DNA of 9,294 nucleotides from an uncultured Polaromonas sp. (lineage in GTDB: Bacteria > Pseudomonadota > Gammaproteobacteria > Burkholderiales > Burkholderiaceae), in contig CAMLDT010000139.1 in the NCBI GenBank assembly GCA_946479075.1, forward strand, positions 1 through 9,294, given 5' to 3'. Positions 1 to 6,377 of the stretch are shown piece by piece. The notes beneath the pieces are model-generated. The model searched no databases and had not been told where the DNA came from. It saw only the letters and a program-made list of their open reading frames with translations. Both the position numbers and the translations under genes were made by a program. Position 1 is the stretch's first letter. Every line of letters starts with the position of its first letter.

Positions 1-566
1 CGCCCTACAACAACCTGAAAGAGTTGATCGCCTACGCCAAGAAAAACCCTGGCAAGCTCAACTACGGCACCCCCGGCGCCGGCAGCACCACCCATCTGGG
101 GGCCGAGCTGCTGCAGCGTGAGGCCGGCTTCACCATGCAGCACATCGCCATGAAAGGCAGCGCACCCGCACACACCGAACTCATGGGCGGCCGTCTCGAT
201 CTGGTGGTGGACCCGTTCCTGTCCATCCTGCCGTATGTGCAGGGCGGCCGCATGAAAATCATCGCCACCATGGGTGACAAACGGGTCGCCGGCCACGACT
301 ACCCGACGGTTGCCGAGACGATCCCCGGCTTCAACGTCGGCGCGCTGCTGGGCTTTGTGGTGCCGTCGGGCACGCCCAAGTCGGTGGTCCGCAAGATCCA
401 GGCCGATACCGTCAAGGCCCTGGCCAGCCCGGAAGTCCAGGCACGCGCGAAGGAGTACGGCCTGAAGGTCGTCGGCTCGACGCCGGACCAGTTCGACACC
501 TTTCTTGCCGCCGAGATGAAAAAATGGGGCAAGGTCATCACAGAAGCAAAAATCCAGATCGAGTGA
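1..566 (+). CDS. Bug/TctC-family tripartite tricarboxylate transporter substrate-binding protein (5'-truncated by window edge)
   Basis: This is the C-terminal part (187 codons in frame from base 3) of a periplasmic extracytoplasmic solute receptor of the Bug (TctC) family. These proteins bind small carboxylates or related metabolites and deliver them to TctAB-type membrane permeases. The frame is open to the left edge, so the gene starts outside the window; family members are usually about 320-330 aa. Visible family landmarks are the opening stretch KELIAYAKKNPGKLNYGTPG, the ligand-pocket region around GAGSTTHLGAELL, the GGRLDLVVDP stretch with its conserved Asp, and the late PTVAETIPGF and VVPSGTPK motifs. 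The signal peptide would be in the missing part. The gene ends 8 nt before the dioxygenase start on the same strand, so they probably share a transcript and the receptor may bind the dioxygenase substrate (inference). The ligand cannot be read from sequence. Family assignment is very secure. Confidence 0.95.
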   Translation, partial: PYNNLKELIAYAKKNPGKLNYGTPGAGSTTHLGAELLQREAGFTMQHIAMKGSAPAHTELMGGRLDLVVDPFLSILPYVQGGRMKIIATMGDKRVAGHDYPTVAETIPGFNVGALLGFVVPSGTPKSVVRKIQADTVKALASPEVQARAKEYGLKVVGSTPDQFDTFLAAEMKKWGKVITEAKIQIE

Positions 567-574
567 GCCCTGCC

Positions 575-1453
575 ATGAGCCTTCAAGTCAAACCCCTTCA
601 CCCCGTCTTTTTTGCCGAGGCCAGTGGCCTGGACCTGACGCAGCCGCTCAGTGGCGAGGACGTGCGCGCCATCAACGCGGCCATGAACGAGCATGCCGTG
701 CTGCTCTGGCGCGGCCAGCCGCTGACAGCGCAGCAGCAGCTCAACTTCGCCAAAAATTTCGGTCCCCTGGACATTGGCCTCAAGCGCGTGTTCAAGCGCC
801 CCGAACGGCTGGAAGACGAGCGCCTGATCGACATCTCCAATGTCGATGCGCAGGGCAATGTGGCCAAACGCGATTCGCCGAAAAATCTGTCGAACTTTGC
901 CAACCAGCTGTGGCACAGCGACAGCTCGTTCATGAACCCGCGCGCGGCGTATTCGATGCTGCACAGCGTGATCAAACCGAGCTGGGGCGGCACCACCGAG
1001 TTTGCCGACCTGCGTCATGCCTACGACACACTCGACGAGCGCACCAAGGCTGAAATCGAGCACCTGAAGGCCGAGCACTTTGCGCTGCACACACGCATTT
1101 TGCTGGGTGACGAGGCTTACACCGATGACCAGAAGAAGGAGATCCCGCCGGCGGTCTGGCCGCTGGTCGACACCCATCCCGGATCAGGCCGCAAGGTCCT
1201 GTTTGTCGGTGTGCACGCGCGCCAGATCCTGGGCTGGCCAACGGCAGAAAGCCGCATGTACCTGCAGGACCTGCTGGAACACGCGACCCAGCGCGAGCGC
1301 GTGTACAGCCATGAGTGGCAGGTTGGCGACCTGGTGATGTGGGACAACCGCGCCACACTGCACCGCGGGCGCCGTTACGACATCAGTGAACGCCGCGAAC
1401 TGCGCCGCACCACAGTGAACGACACGCCGGAGGCGATGCTTCAGGCCGCGTGA
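575..1453 (+). CDS. TfdA/TauD-family Fe(II)/2-oxoglutarate-dependent dioxygenase
   Basis: A 292-aa non-heme iron oxygenase that couples oxidative decarboxylation of 2-oxoglutarate to hydroxylation, often cleavage, of a carboxylate, sulfonate or ether substrate in the cytoplasm. The iron facial triad is visible: H114 and D116 in LWHSDSSF and H263 in ATLHRGRRYD. Arg at about 274, in the ISERRELRRTTV tail, fits the 2-oxoglutarate carboxylate anchor. All are shifted by one residue from the TfdA numbering I recall (H113, D115, H262, R273), and the length is close to TfdA (about 287 aa), so it is nearer TfdA than to longer TauD-like proteins. The ATG at 575 was chosen over an in-frame ATG at 524 because 524 lies inside the upstream Bug gene, and the family N-terminus (SLQVKPLHPVFFAEASGLDL) begins here. 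Only a weak GAGTGAG-like ribosome site precedes it, consistent with coupling to the upstream gene. The substrate is not determinable; phenoxyacetate, taurine-like or other compounds remain possible. Confidence 0.93.
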   Translation: MSLQVKPLHPVFFAEASGLDLTQPLSGEDVRAINAAMNEHAVLLWRGQPLTAQQQLNFAKNFGPLDIGLKRVFKRPERLEDERLIDISNVDAQGNVAKRDSPKNLSNFANQLWHSDSSFMNPRAAYSMLHSVIKPSWGGTTEFADLRHAYDTLDERTKAEIEHLKAEHFALHTRILLGDEAYTDDQKKEIPPAVWPLVDTHPGSGRKVLFVGVHARQILGWPTAESRMYLQDLLEHATQRERVYSHEWQVGDLVMWDNRATLHRGRRYDISERRELRRTTVNDTPEAMLQAA

Positions 1454-1485
1454 AGCAGCTTGAAGCGGCATGAACGGGCCGGGGC

Positions 1486-2214
1486 TCAGCCGCGCGCCGG
1501 AATGGCCAGGCCCTTGATAACGGCCGGGCGCGCCACAAAACTTTCCACTACGCGCTTGACGTTGGCAAAGTCGTCGAAACCGACCAGCGCACCCGCGTCA
1601 TAAAAGCCATTCAGGTTGCGCACCCAGCCGAAGGTCGCAATGTCGGCAATGGTGTAGTCGTCGCCCATGATCCAGTTGCGGCCTTCGAGGCGTTTGTCCA
1701 GCACGCCGAGCAGGCGTTTCGACTCGGCGACATAACGGTCGCGCGGGCGTTTGTCCTCATAGTCCTTGCCGGCAAACTTGTGGAAGAAGCCGAGCTGGCC
1801 GAACATGGGCCCGATGCCGCCCATCTGGAACATCAGCCACTGCAGGGTTTCATAACGCCCGGCAGCGTCCTGCGGCAGGAATTTCCCGGTTTTCTCGGCC
1901 AGGTAGATCAGGATCGCGCCCGACTCGAACAGGCCCAGCGGCTGACCATCGGGACCCTTGGGATCGATGATGGCCGGAATCTTGTTGTTGGCGCTCAGCG
2001 AGATGAACTCGGGCGTCATCTGGTCGTTGCTGCCAAAGTCCACCAGATGCGGCTCGTAGGGCAGGCCGGTTTCCTCCAGCATGATCGAGACCTTCACGCC
2101 GTTCGGCGTGGGCAGCGAATAAAGCTGGATGCGTTCAGGATGGGCGGCGGGCCATTTCCGGGTGATCGGAAAGTCGGCAGGAAAAGAAAGGCGTGTGGAG
2201 GGGCGTGTGTTCAT
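1486..2214 (-). CDS. YfcG-like (nu-class) glutathione S-transferase family protein
   Basis: A 242-aa cytosolic GST-fold protein. The thioredoxin-like N-terminal domain covers about residues 29-110, starting at the motif LYSLPTPNGVKVSIMLEE. T36 and N38 correspond to the glutathione/disulfide-contacting Thr and Asn of E. coli YfcG. NNKIP carries the cis-proline P80, and FESGAILIYLAEKTG holds the Glu-Ser pair (E97, S98) that binds the gamma-glutamyl group. The all-helical C-terminal domain contains LQWLMFQMGGIGPMFGQ and the capping motif YTIADIATFGW. YfcG-type enzymes are glutathione disulfide-bond oxidoreductases rather than classical conjugating GSTs, so a thiol-redox role is the better guess. 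A leader of about 28 residues precedes the fold; its second half (FPITRKWPAAHPERIQ) looks like a shared family feature, the first ten residues less so, and the true start could be slightly downstream. It converges on the dioxygenase gene with a 32-bp gap. A GACAAT hexamer lies 9 nt upstream of the ATG, with no clear Shine-Dalgarno sequence. Confidence 0.92.
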   Translation of the reverse strand: MNTRPSTRLSFPADFPITRKWPAAHPERIQLYSLPTPNGVKVSIMLEETGLPYEPHLVDFGSNDQMTPEFISLSANNKIPAIIDPKGPDGQPLGLFESGAILIYLAEKTGKFLPQDAAGRYETLQWLMFQMGGIGPMFGQLGFFHKFAGKDYEDKRPRDRYVAESKRLLGVLDKRLEGRNWIMGDDYTIADIATFGWVRNLNGFYDAGALVGFDDFANVKRVVESFVARPAVIKGLAIPARG

Positions 2215-2347
2215 GGTGGCCGGATTGTCTGGTCAGGCCGCGTCTGGCGGGTGCTGCGTTTGGCGTAGCCGGGCCGGCCGTGGGGGTATTTTGGGATAGT
2301 GGGGCAGCGCGATGCGCTCCCGGCACCGGCGCTACCGGTTCAGGAAT

Positions 2348-2554
2348 TCAGAAGCAGCCGCGGGCCCGCGCACCGTGCAGCTCGACCATCAGCAACTGAA
2401 CATCGTCCAGGCTGCTGATGGGCCGCGCCAGTTGGGCCAGCAATGGCACAGGCAAGGCGACTTCATCCGGTGCCGGCGCGCGCAGGCGCGACGACAGAGG
2501 CAAGGTGTCGAGGTAGCGGTGATAGCCGGTGGGCTTGTGGGTCGCGGTGGGCAT
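2348..2554 (-). CDS. small hypothetical protein (68 aa)
   Basis: A 68-aa reading frame from an ATG at 2554 to a TGA at 2348. I do not recognise the family. Codon use is strongly G/C-ending (for example CTG, GCC, CGC, ACC, CAC), matching neighbouring real genes, and the protein reads naturally: MPTATHKPTGYHRYLDTLPL at the start, then a Leu/Pro-rich middle and a QLLMVELHGARARGCF end. It has no signal peptide or membrane segment, and only one Cys, two residues from the C-terminus. It lies upstream of, and in the same direction as, the GST gene (133-nt gap) and is divergent from the flavoprotein gene. A TTGACT hexamer at 2581-2586 on the minus strand could be a -35 element, but the spaced -10 (GATGTT) is poor. 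The longer in-frame extension to 3184 is a shadow of the flavoprotein gene and is not included. It could be a chance frame in GC-rich DNA. Confidence 0.5.
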   Translation of the reverse strand: MPTATHKPTGYHRYLDTLPLSSRLRAPAPDEVALPVPLLAQLARPISSLDDVQLLMVELHGARARGCF

Positions 2555-2776
2555 GGCAACATCCGTTCGTAAAAAGGATGAGTCAATGATGCCGACGCGC
2601 GCGGCCCGTGCAGGTAGGTGACCTCGGATTTCACTGTCAGGGCGTGTTCTGTACCGCGTGCAAGTGTGAACCTGCAGGCGCAAGGGCTCTCTCCTACGTG
2701 CGCGATGCAACTGCTTACGATTGGCGCCGTGCCGCCACGCTTCACCGATAATTTCCGATTCAGGACGGGCCCTTGC

Positions 2777-3406
2777 ATGAACACTTCCAGCGATCCCCAC
2801 GCGGTGACCAGCGCCGCACAACTGGCCGCCCTTTTTGGCGAGGTGGGCGAAGCCTCGCTGCGCAAAGAGACCGGTTTTGTTCACCCGCTGTACCAGGCCA
2901 TGATCGAAGCCTCGCCGTTTGCGGTGCTGGCCACGGCTGGGCCGGACGGCATGGACGCCTCGCCGCGCGGTGATGCGCCGGGTTTTGTGCAGGTGCAGGA
3001 CGAGCGCACGCTGCTGTTGCCGGAACGCCGCGGCAACAACCGCGTGGACAGTCTGCGCAACATCCTGCACGACCCGCGCGTGGCGCTGCTGTTTCTGATC
3101 CCCGGCGTGGGCGAGACGCTGCGTGTCAACGGGCGCGCCGGCATCACCACCGATCCGGACGTGCTCGCACGTTTTGCGGTGCAAGGCCAGTTGCCCAGAT
3201 GCGTGGTGGTGATTCAGGTGGACACGGTGTTTTTCCAGTGCGCGCGGGCGATTCAGCGTTCGGGCCTGTGGCAGCCTGCCGCCGCAGATGTGCGCAGCCG
3301 GGTGCCCAGCCCTGGCACGATCTTGCAGGCCCTGACCGATTCAGCCGTGGACGGCGAAAGTTATGACCGCGAGCTGCCGGCCCGCCAGCGCGCCACCTTG
3401 TACTGA
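2777..3406 (+). CDS. pyridoxamine 5'-phosphate oxidase-family FMN-binding protein (DR2398/MSMEG_1061-type PPOX flavoprotein)
   Basis: A 209-aa split-barrel flavoprotein. A short helical N-terminus (QLAALFGEVGEASLRKE) leads into the FMN-binding barrel. The core motifs are ASPFAVLATAGPDGMDASPRGDAPGF (about residues 45-70), LLLPERRGNNRVDSLRNILHDPRVALLFLIPGV (about 79-111) and ETLRVNGRAGIT (about 113-124). This order, with the SPRGD, GNNRxDSLRNI and RVNGRA signatures, is what I associate with the DR2398/MSMEG_1061 subgroup of PPOX-type flavoenzymes. Their substrate is not established; a general FMN-dependent redox or cofactor-reducing role is the safe statement. The ATG at 2777 is preferred because homology-like sequence begins there, with an AGGA-containing stretch about 10 nt upstream; an in-frame ATG-led extension from about 2618 looks non-coding. 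GATAAT at 2747-2752 is a possible -10 box giving a short leader. It converges on the amidase gene across a gap that carries a repeat element. Confidence 0.9.
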   Translation: MNTSSDPHAVTSAAQLAALFGEVGEASLRKETGFVHPLYQAMIEASPFAVLATAGPDGMDASPRGDAPGFVQVQDERTLLLPERRGNNRVDSLRNILHDPRVALLFLIPGVGETLRVNGRAGITTDPDVLARFAVQGQLPRCVVVIQVDTVFFQCARAIQRSGLWQPAAADVRSRVPSPGTILQALTDSAVDGESYDRELPARQRATLY

Positions 3407-3420
3407 ATCCGGCGTCCTCG

Positions 3421-3484
3421 TATTTGCTATCAAAAGCGTAGCTGCTTGCGCTTGACTGGCAAGGGCTGGAGGCCGATTTGATGC
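3421..3484. repeat. Comamonadaceae-type dispersed intergenic repeat element
   Basis: The 104-bp gap between two convergent genes holds a sequence of the form tttgctat(c)aaaa-x-tagctgcttgcgcttg-x-caagggct-gaggccgattt. From memory, closely related copies occur many times in intergenic regions of Polaromonas, Rhodoferax, Acidovorax and Variovorax genomes. It can fold into two small hairpins: GCTA 3426-3429 with TAGC 3439-3442, and GCGCTTG 3448-3454 with CAAGGGC 3460-3466 (one G-G mismatch). Only one copy is present in this window, so repetition itself is recalled and not shown here. Its position between converging genes would suit a transcript-end or mRNA-stabilising structure, although no T-run follows the stems. 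Confidence 0.65.
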
Positions 3485-3510
3485 ATGGTCCTGCGCGAGA
3501 GGCAGGGTTT

Positions 3511-4824
3511 TCAGCTGCGCAGCAAAGCTTCCACGGCCGCGCCCAGCGCCAGCAGGTCCCGGTCGGCGCCGCGGCGCCCCACCAGCATCAGTCCGACGGC
3601 CAGACCGCCCTGGCGCGGCAGGGGCAATGACAGGGCCGGCAGGTCAAAAAAGTTGAACACCGAGGGGTTGCGCAGCAGCAGCGCGTTTGTCCGCAAAAAG
3701 GCGTCCTCGTCCTGCACGTCGTCAATGCGCGGTGCCAGCAGCGGCACCGTTGGCAGCAGCAGGGCGTCCAGGCCCGCCATGCGTGCATCCAGCGCGGGCA
3801 ACAGCGCGGCGCGTGCCTGCTGGATGCCGACATAGCTGGCCGCGTCCAGCGCCTGCCCGCGGCGGATGCGGCCCAGCACGATCGGGTCGTAGGCTTCCGG
3901 CGAGGCTTGCACGCCGTCGCGGTGAATCCACGCGGCTTCGGCGGCAACCAGCGTGCCGCGCTCCTGCAGGCGGAAGGGCTCGCCCAGCAGCGTATCCATC
4001 GATTCGTCGCTGACGGCGGCGCCCGCGCCCGCCAGCTGGCGGATTGCCTGCTCCACCGCTGCCAGCACCGCGTCGTCGGCCTGGCTGAACAGCAGGCCGC
4101 GCGGCACGCCCAGCTTCAGGCCGGGCAGCTCGCGGCGCGGCAGCGGCTGGTGGGCGGTGCCGGCCAGCACGCCATCGGCCGCGGCGGCATCGGCCACGCT
4201 GCGGCACAGCGGGCCCACACTGTCCAGGCTGAAGGACAGCGGGTAGGCGCCGTCGCGCGGCACGCGCGCCTGCGTCGGTTTGAAACCGGTCAGGCCGTTG
4301 AGCGCCGAAGGGATGCGCACCGAGCCGCCGGTGTCCGAGCCGATGGCGATCTCGGCCATGCCGTGGGCGACCGAGACGCCGGCGCCCGACGACGAGCCGC
4401 CGGGGATGCGGCTCAGGTCCAGCGCATTGCCGGGTGTGCCGTAGTGCGGGTTGATGCCCACGCCGGAAAACGCGAACTCGGTCATGTTGGTCTTGCCGAT
4501 GATCACGGCACCCGCCGCGCGCAGGCGGCTGACCACCAGCGCGTCGCGGGCGGCCGGCGCCGCGCCCTGTAGCAGCTTTGAACCCGCCGTGGTGGGCTCA
4601 CCGGCCACGTCGAACAAATCCTTGATCGAGACAATGCGCCCGTCGAGCGGGCCGACCGCCCTGCCGGCGGCGATGCGCCGGTCAGCCGCCTGGGCGGCGG
4701 TGCGGGCGCTGTCGGCATACAGGCGCGTGAAGATGCGCGCTCCTTCGTCGCCGGCAGCGGTGATGGCCGCGAGGGCGGCTTCGAGCCGTTCGCTGGCGGG
4801 CAGGTCTGTGGTGCGTGTGTTCAT
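3511..4824 (-). CDS. amidase-signature family hydrolase
   Basis: A 437-aa amidase-signature (GatA/FAAH superfamily) enzyme that hydrolyses a C-N amide bond through a Ser-cisSer-Lys triad. The triad is complete: K68 in IVSIKDLF, S144 in RIPGGSSSGAG and S168 in IGSDTGGSVRIPS. The 24-residue spacing between the two serines equals that of FAAH (S217 and S241). Other conserved parts are GKTNMTEFAFSG (110-121), LTGFKPT (178-184) and the late LLLPTVP and NFFDLPALSLP segments. At 437 aa it is shorter than GatA (about 485), and no gatC or gatB is adjacent, so it is a stand-alone amidase of unknown substrate and not a tRNA amidotransferase subunit. The ATG at 4824 is preferred over a longer in-frame extension to 5007, which would overlap cbpM. 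GATAAT ends exactly 6 nt before this ATG, and no ribosome-binding site is visible. It follows cbpM on the same strand with a 34-nt gap, so read-through is also possible. Confidence 0.92.
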   Translation of the reverse strand: MNTRTTDLPASERLEAALAAITAAGDEGARIFTRLYADSARTAAQAADRRIAAGRAVGPLDGRIVSIKDLFDVAGEPTTAGSKLLQGAAPAARDALVVSRLRAAGAVIIGKTNMTEFAFSGVGINPHYGTPGNALDLSRIPGGSSSGAGVSVAHGMAEIAIGSDTGGSVRIPSALNGLTGFKPTQARVPRDGAYPLSFSLDSVGPLCRSVADAAAADGVLAGTAHQPLPRRELPGLKLGVPRGLLFSQADDAVLAAVEQAIRQLAGAGAAVSDESMDTLLGEPFRLQERGTLVAAEAAWIHRDGVQASPEAYDPIVLGRIRRGQALDAASYVGIQQARAALLPALDARMAGLDALLLPTVPLLAPRIDDVQDEDAFLRTNALLLRNPSVFNFFDLPALSLPLPRQGGLAVGLMLVGRRGADRDLLALGAAVEALLRS

Positions 4825-4830
4825 ACCGGG

Positions 4831-4836
4831 ATTATC
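4831..4836 (-). promoter_or_regulatory. -10-like hexamer GATAAT for a leaderless amidase transcript
   Basis: On the minus strand GATAAT (5 of 6 matches to TATAAT) is followed by cccggt and then the amidase ATG. With standard -10 to +1 spacing, transcription would begin at the A of the start codon. No Shine-Dalgarno sequence lies between it and the ATG, and I see no good -35 hexamer at 16-18 nt spacing. The hexamer lies in the 34-nt gap after cbpM. It is a prediction from spacing alone. Confidence 0.4.
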
Positions 4837-4858
4837 GGTATGTCCACGGCCTCTGGGC

Positions 4859-5185
4859 TCAGCGTCCGCCGTCTTCGAGGGCCTGCAGGCGCGCGCGCAG
4901 GGTATCCAGTTCTTCCAGCAGCTGCAAGGCGAGTGCGGCGCCGGCCAGGTTGACGCCCAGGTCTTTCTGCAGGCGCACCGCCACGCGGGCCCGGTGCATG
5001 TGCACACCGGTGAAGCGCCACTCGGCAGGCTCCGCGCCGGTGGGCGCCACCAGGCCTTCCTCGACCAGAGCCATCACCATCTCGGGCTCGGCTGCACAGG
5101 CGCGGCAGACCTCGACCAGGGTCAGCCCGGTCTGGTCTTCCAGCACAAAACCGGTCAGTTGCAAACGCGTGGTGTCGGGTGTCAT
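4859..5185 (-). CDS. cbpM: chaperone modulator CbpM
   Basis: A 108-aa protein matching CbpM, the small specific partner that binds the J-domain of CbpA and inhibits its co-chaperone and DNA-binding activity in E. coli. It has a MerR-like helix-turn-helix N-terminal part ([28 protein letters not shown], about residues 21-48), then the [38 protein letters not shown] segment typical of the family. It ends in a coiled-coil-prone tail ([13 protein letters not shown]). Length is close to the E. coli protein (101 aa). Its ATG overlaps the cbpA stop codon by 4 nt (ATGA at 5182-5185), which indicates translational coupling and a fixed stoichiometric link to CbpA. The family call comes from sequence features plus the diagnostic position directly after cbpA. 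Confidence 0.92.
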   Translation of the reverse strand: MTPDTTRLQLTGFVLEDQTGLTLVEVCRACAAEPEMVMALVEEGLVAPTGAEPAEWRFTGVHMHRARVAVRLQKDLGVNLAGAALALQLLEELDTLRARLQALEDGGR

Positions 5186-6168
5186 GGCTGTCCTTCCAGA
5201 TGGGCGCGGGGCCTGAAGCCCTTGAAGGCTTCGGCCAGCGCGCTGTAAGCGGCCTTGGCGGCTTCCGTGTCGGCGGGCGGCTGCGTCAGCTGCAGCACGA
5301 AGTAAAAATCACCGGGCGTCTTGCCCGGCAGGCCGCGGCCCTTCAGGCGCAGCTTGCGGCCCGCGGCCGAGCCGGCAGGAATGGTCAGCTCGACGGCGCC
5401 GGTCGGCGTGGGCGCTTCCACCTCGGCGCCCAGCGCGATTTCCCAGGGCGCGACCGGCAGGTCCATGTACACGTCATGCCCCTGCACGCGGTAACGCGTG
5501 TGCGGCAAAAACTCGACATCCAGGTACAGGTCGCCCGGGCTGCCCTGGCCGATGCCGGGCGAGCCCTGGCCGGCCAGGCGGATGTGCTGTCCCGCGCGTA
5601 TGCCTTTGGGAATGACGAATTCGATGGTCTTGTCCTGGGTGCGCGTGCCGCCGCCCGCGTCGGCCGCCGGCATGCGCAGCTGCAGCGTGCGCGTGGCGCC
5701 CTGGTACGAATCTTCAATGCTGATCTGGATGCGCGCATGCTGGTCCTGGCCGTGCATGTCGAAGGAGCCGCCGCGGCCTGCGCCACGTGCGCCGCCGCCC
5801 ATGCTGCCCATACCTCGAAAGAGCGAGTCGAAGAAGTCGCTGTGGTCGCCGCTGCCGGCGCCCCCGCCCGTACCGAAGCCCTCGAAGCCACCGCCGGCGC
5901 CGCCCTGCGCGCCCTGCCAGTCTGGTGGCGGGCGAAACTCCTGGCCGTCGCGGTAGTTGGCGCCGAGCCGGTCATACGCCGCGCGTTTTTCAGGGTCGTT
6001 GAGCGCTTCGTAGGCTTCGGACACCTGCTTGAACTGCGCCTCGGCGTCTTTTTCCTTGCTGACGTCCGGATGGTATTTGCGCGCCAGCTTGCGGTAAGCA
6101 CGCTTGATTTCTTCCGGCGTGGCGTCGCGCGCCACGCCCAGGGTTTCGTAGTAATCCTTGAATTCCAT
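5182..6168 (-). CDS. cbpA: curved-DNA-binding protein CbpA (class II DnaJ/Hsp40 co-chaperone)
   Basis: A 328-aa J-domain co-chaperone that stimulates the DnaK ATPase and delivers substrates; in E. coli CbpA also binds curved DNA in the nucleoid. The J-domain covers residues 1 to about 70 ([23 protein letters not shown] at 33-35, then [17 protein letters not shown]). A Gly/Phe-rich linker runs from about 85 to 135 ([26 protein letters not shown]). Two C-terminal substrate-binding beta-domains follow, with GxRxGQxIRLAGQG-type motifs (about 189-202 and again as [13 protein letters not shown] near 270-282) and the GDLYLDVEF and GDFYFVLQL strands. There is no CxxCxGxG zinc region, so it is CbpA-type and not DnaJ. 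It is slightly longer than E. coli CbpA (306 aa) because of the glycine-rich linker. A GAAAGG ribosome site lies 5 nt before the ATG. A sigma-32-like promoter lies about 100 nt upstream, and cbpM follows with a 4-nt overlap. Confidence 0.95.
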   Translation of the reverse strand: MEFKDYYETLGVARDATPEEIKRAYRKLARKYHPDVSKEKDAEAQFKQVSEAYEALNDPEKRAAYDRLGANYRDGQEFRPPPDWQGAQGGAGGGFEGFGTGGGAGSGDHSDFFDSLFRGMGSMGGGARGAGRGGSFDMHGQDQHARIQISIEDSYQGATRTLQLRMPAADAGGGTRTQDKTIEFVIPKGIRAGQHIRLAGQGSPGIGQGSPGDLYLDVEFLPHTRYRVQGHDVYMDLPVAPWEIALGAEVEAPTPTGAVELTIPAGSAAGRKLRLKGRGLPGKTPGDFYFVLQLTQPPADTEAAKAAYSALAEAFKGFRPRAHLEGQP

Positions 6169-6266
6169 GAATGCCTTTCACCGGAAACAGGGCAGGGTAG
6201 GTAAAACGCCAAAGGACCCGGCGCCCTGCTTCATTCTGGCGGACGACGGGGTTCCGCGTGTGTAAG

Positions 6267-6294
6267 AAATGGGCGCGAGATGCGCTGTATCAAG
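6267..6294 (-). promoter_or_regulatory. sigma-32 (heat-shock) type promoter upstream of cbpA
   Basis: On the minus strand CTTGATA (6294-6288) is followed by 14 nt and then CCCATTT (6273-6267). The RpoH consensus known from E. coli is CTTGAAA, 13-17 nt, CCCCATNT. The -35 box matches 6 of 7 and the -10 box 7 of 8 with in-range spacing (13 nt when the eight-base box is counted). The predicted start near 6260 would give a leader of about 90 nt before the cbpA ATG. The regulated product, a DnaJ-type co-chaperone, is what such a promoter would be expected to drive. It is a sequence match only; no transcription data are available. Confidence 0.7.
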
Positions 6295-6365
6295 GGGCTG
6301 CCTGTTCCGCGGCGCCCGGGCTTGGCACTGGAGGCCCGCCCCTACCGCACGCACAGGCTGCGGCC

Positions 6366-6371
6366 TATCAT
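6366..6371 (+). promoter_or_regulatory. -10-like hexamer TATCAT for a leaderless aldehyde dehydrogenase transcript
   Basis: TATCAT (5 of 6 matches to TATAAT) is followed by cgccgc and then the ATG at 6378, so the standard start point would be the A of the start codon. No purine-rich ribosome site occurs in the 25 nt before the ATG. No good -35 hexamer is visible at the usual distance. It is inferred from spacing alone. Confidence 0.4.
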
Positions 6372-6377
6372 CGCCGC

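Noticed and set aside
299..1177. Long minus-strand open frame (292 codons) opposite the Bug and dioxygenase genes
   Set aside because: It is antisense to two well-supported genes, has no recognisable motif, and long antisense frames are expected in GC-rich DNA.
2301..2325. Hairpin AGCGC-gat-GCGCT between the small hypothetical gene and the GST gene as an intrinsic terminator
   Set aside because: The stem is short (5 bp, 8 with a mismatch) and no T-run follows on either strand.
3511..4824. Assignment of the amidase as GatA of the tRNA amidotransferase
   Set aside because: It is about 50 residues too short and no gatB or gatC lies nearby; the signature motifs are shared by all amidase-signature enzymes.
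3907..5248. Overlapping plus-strand open frames opposite the amidase and cbpM
   Set aside because: Arg/Ala-rich shadow translations with no domain signs, opposite a gene with a complete catalytic triad.
5179..6204. 341-codon plus-strand open frame opposite cbpA
   Set aside because: It is the exact shadow of cbpA, whose J-domain, linker and C-terminal domains are all convincing; the antisense translation is low-complexity and motif-free.
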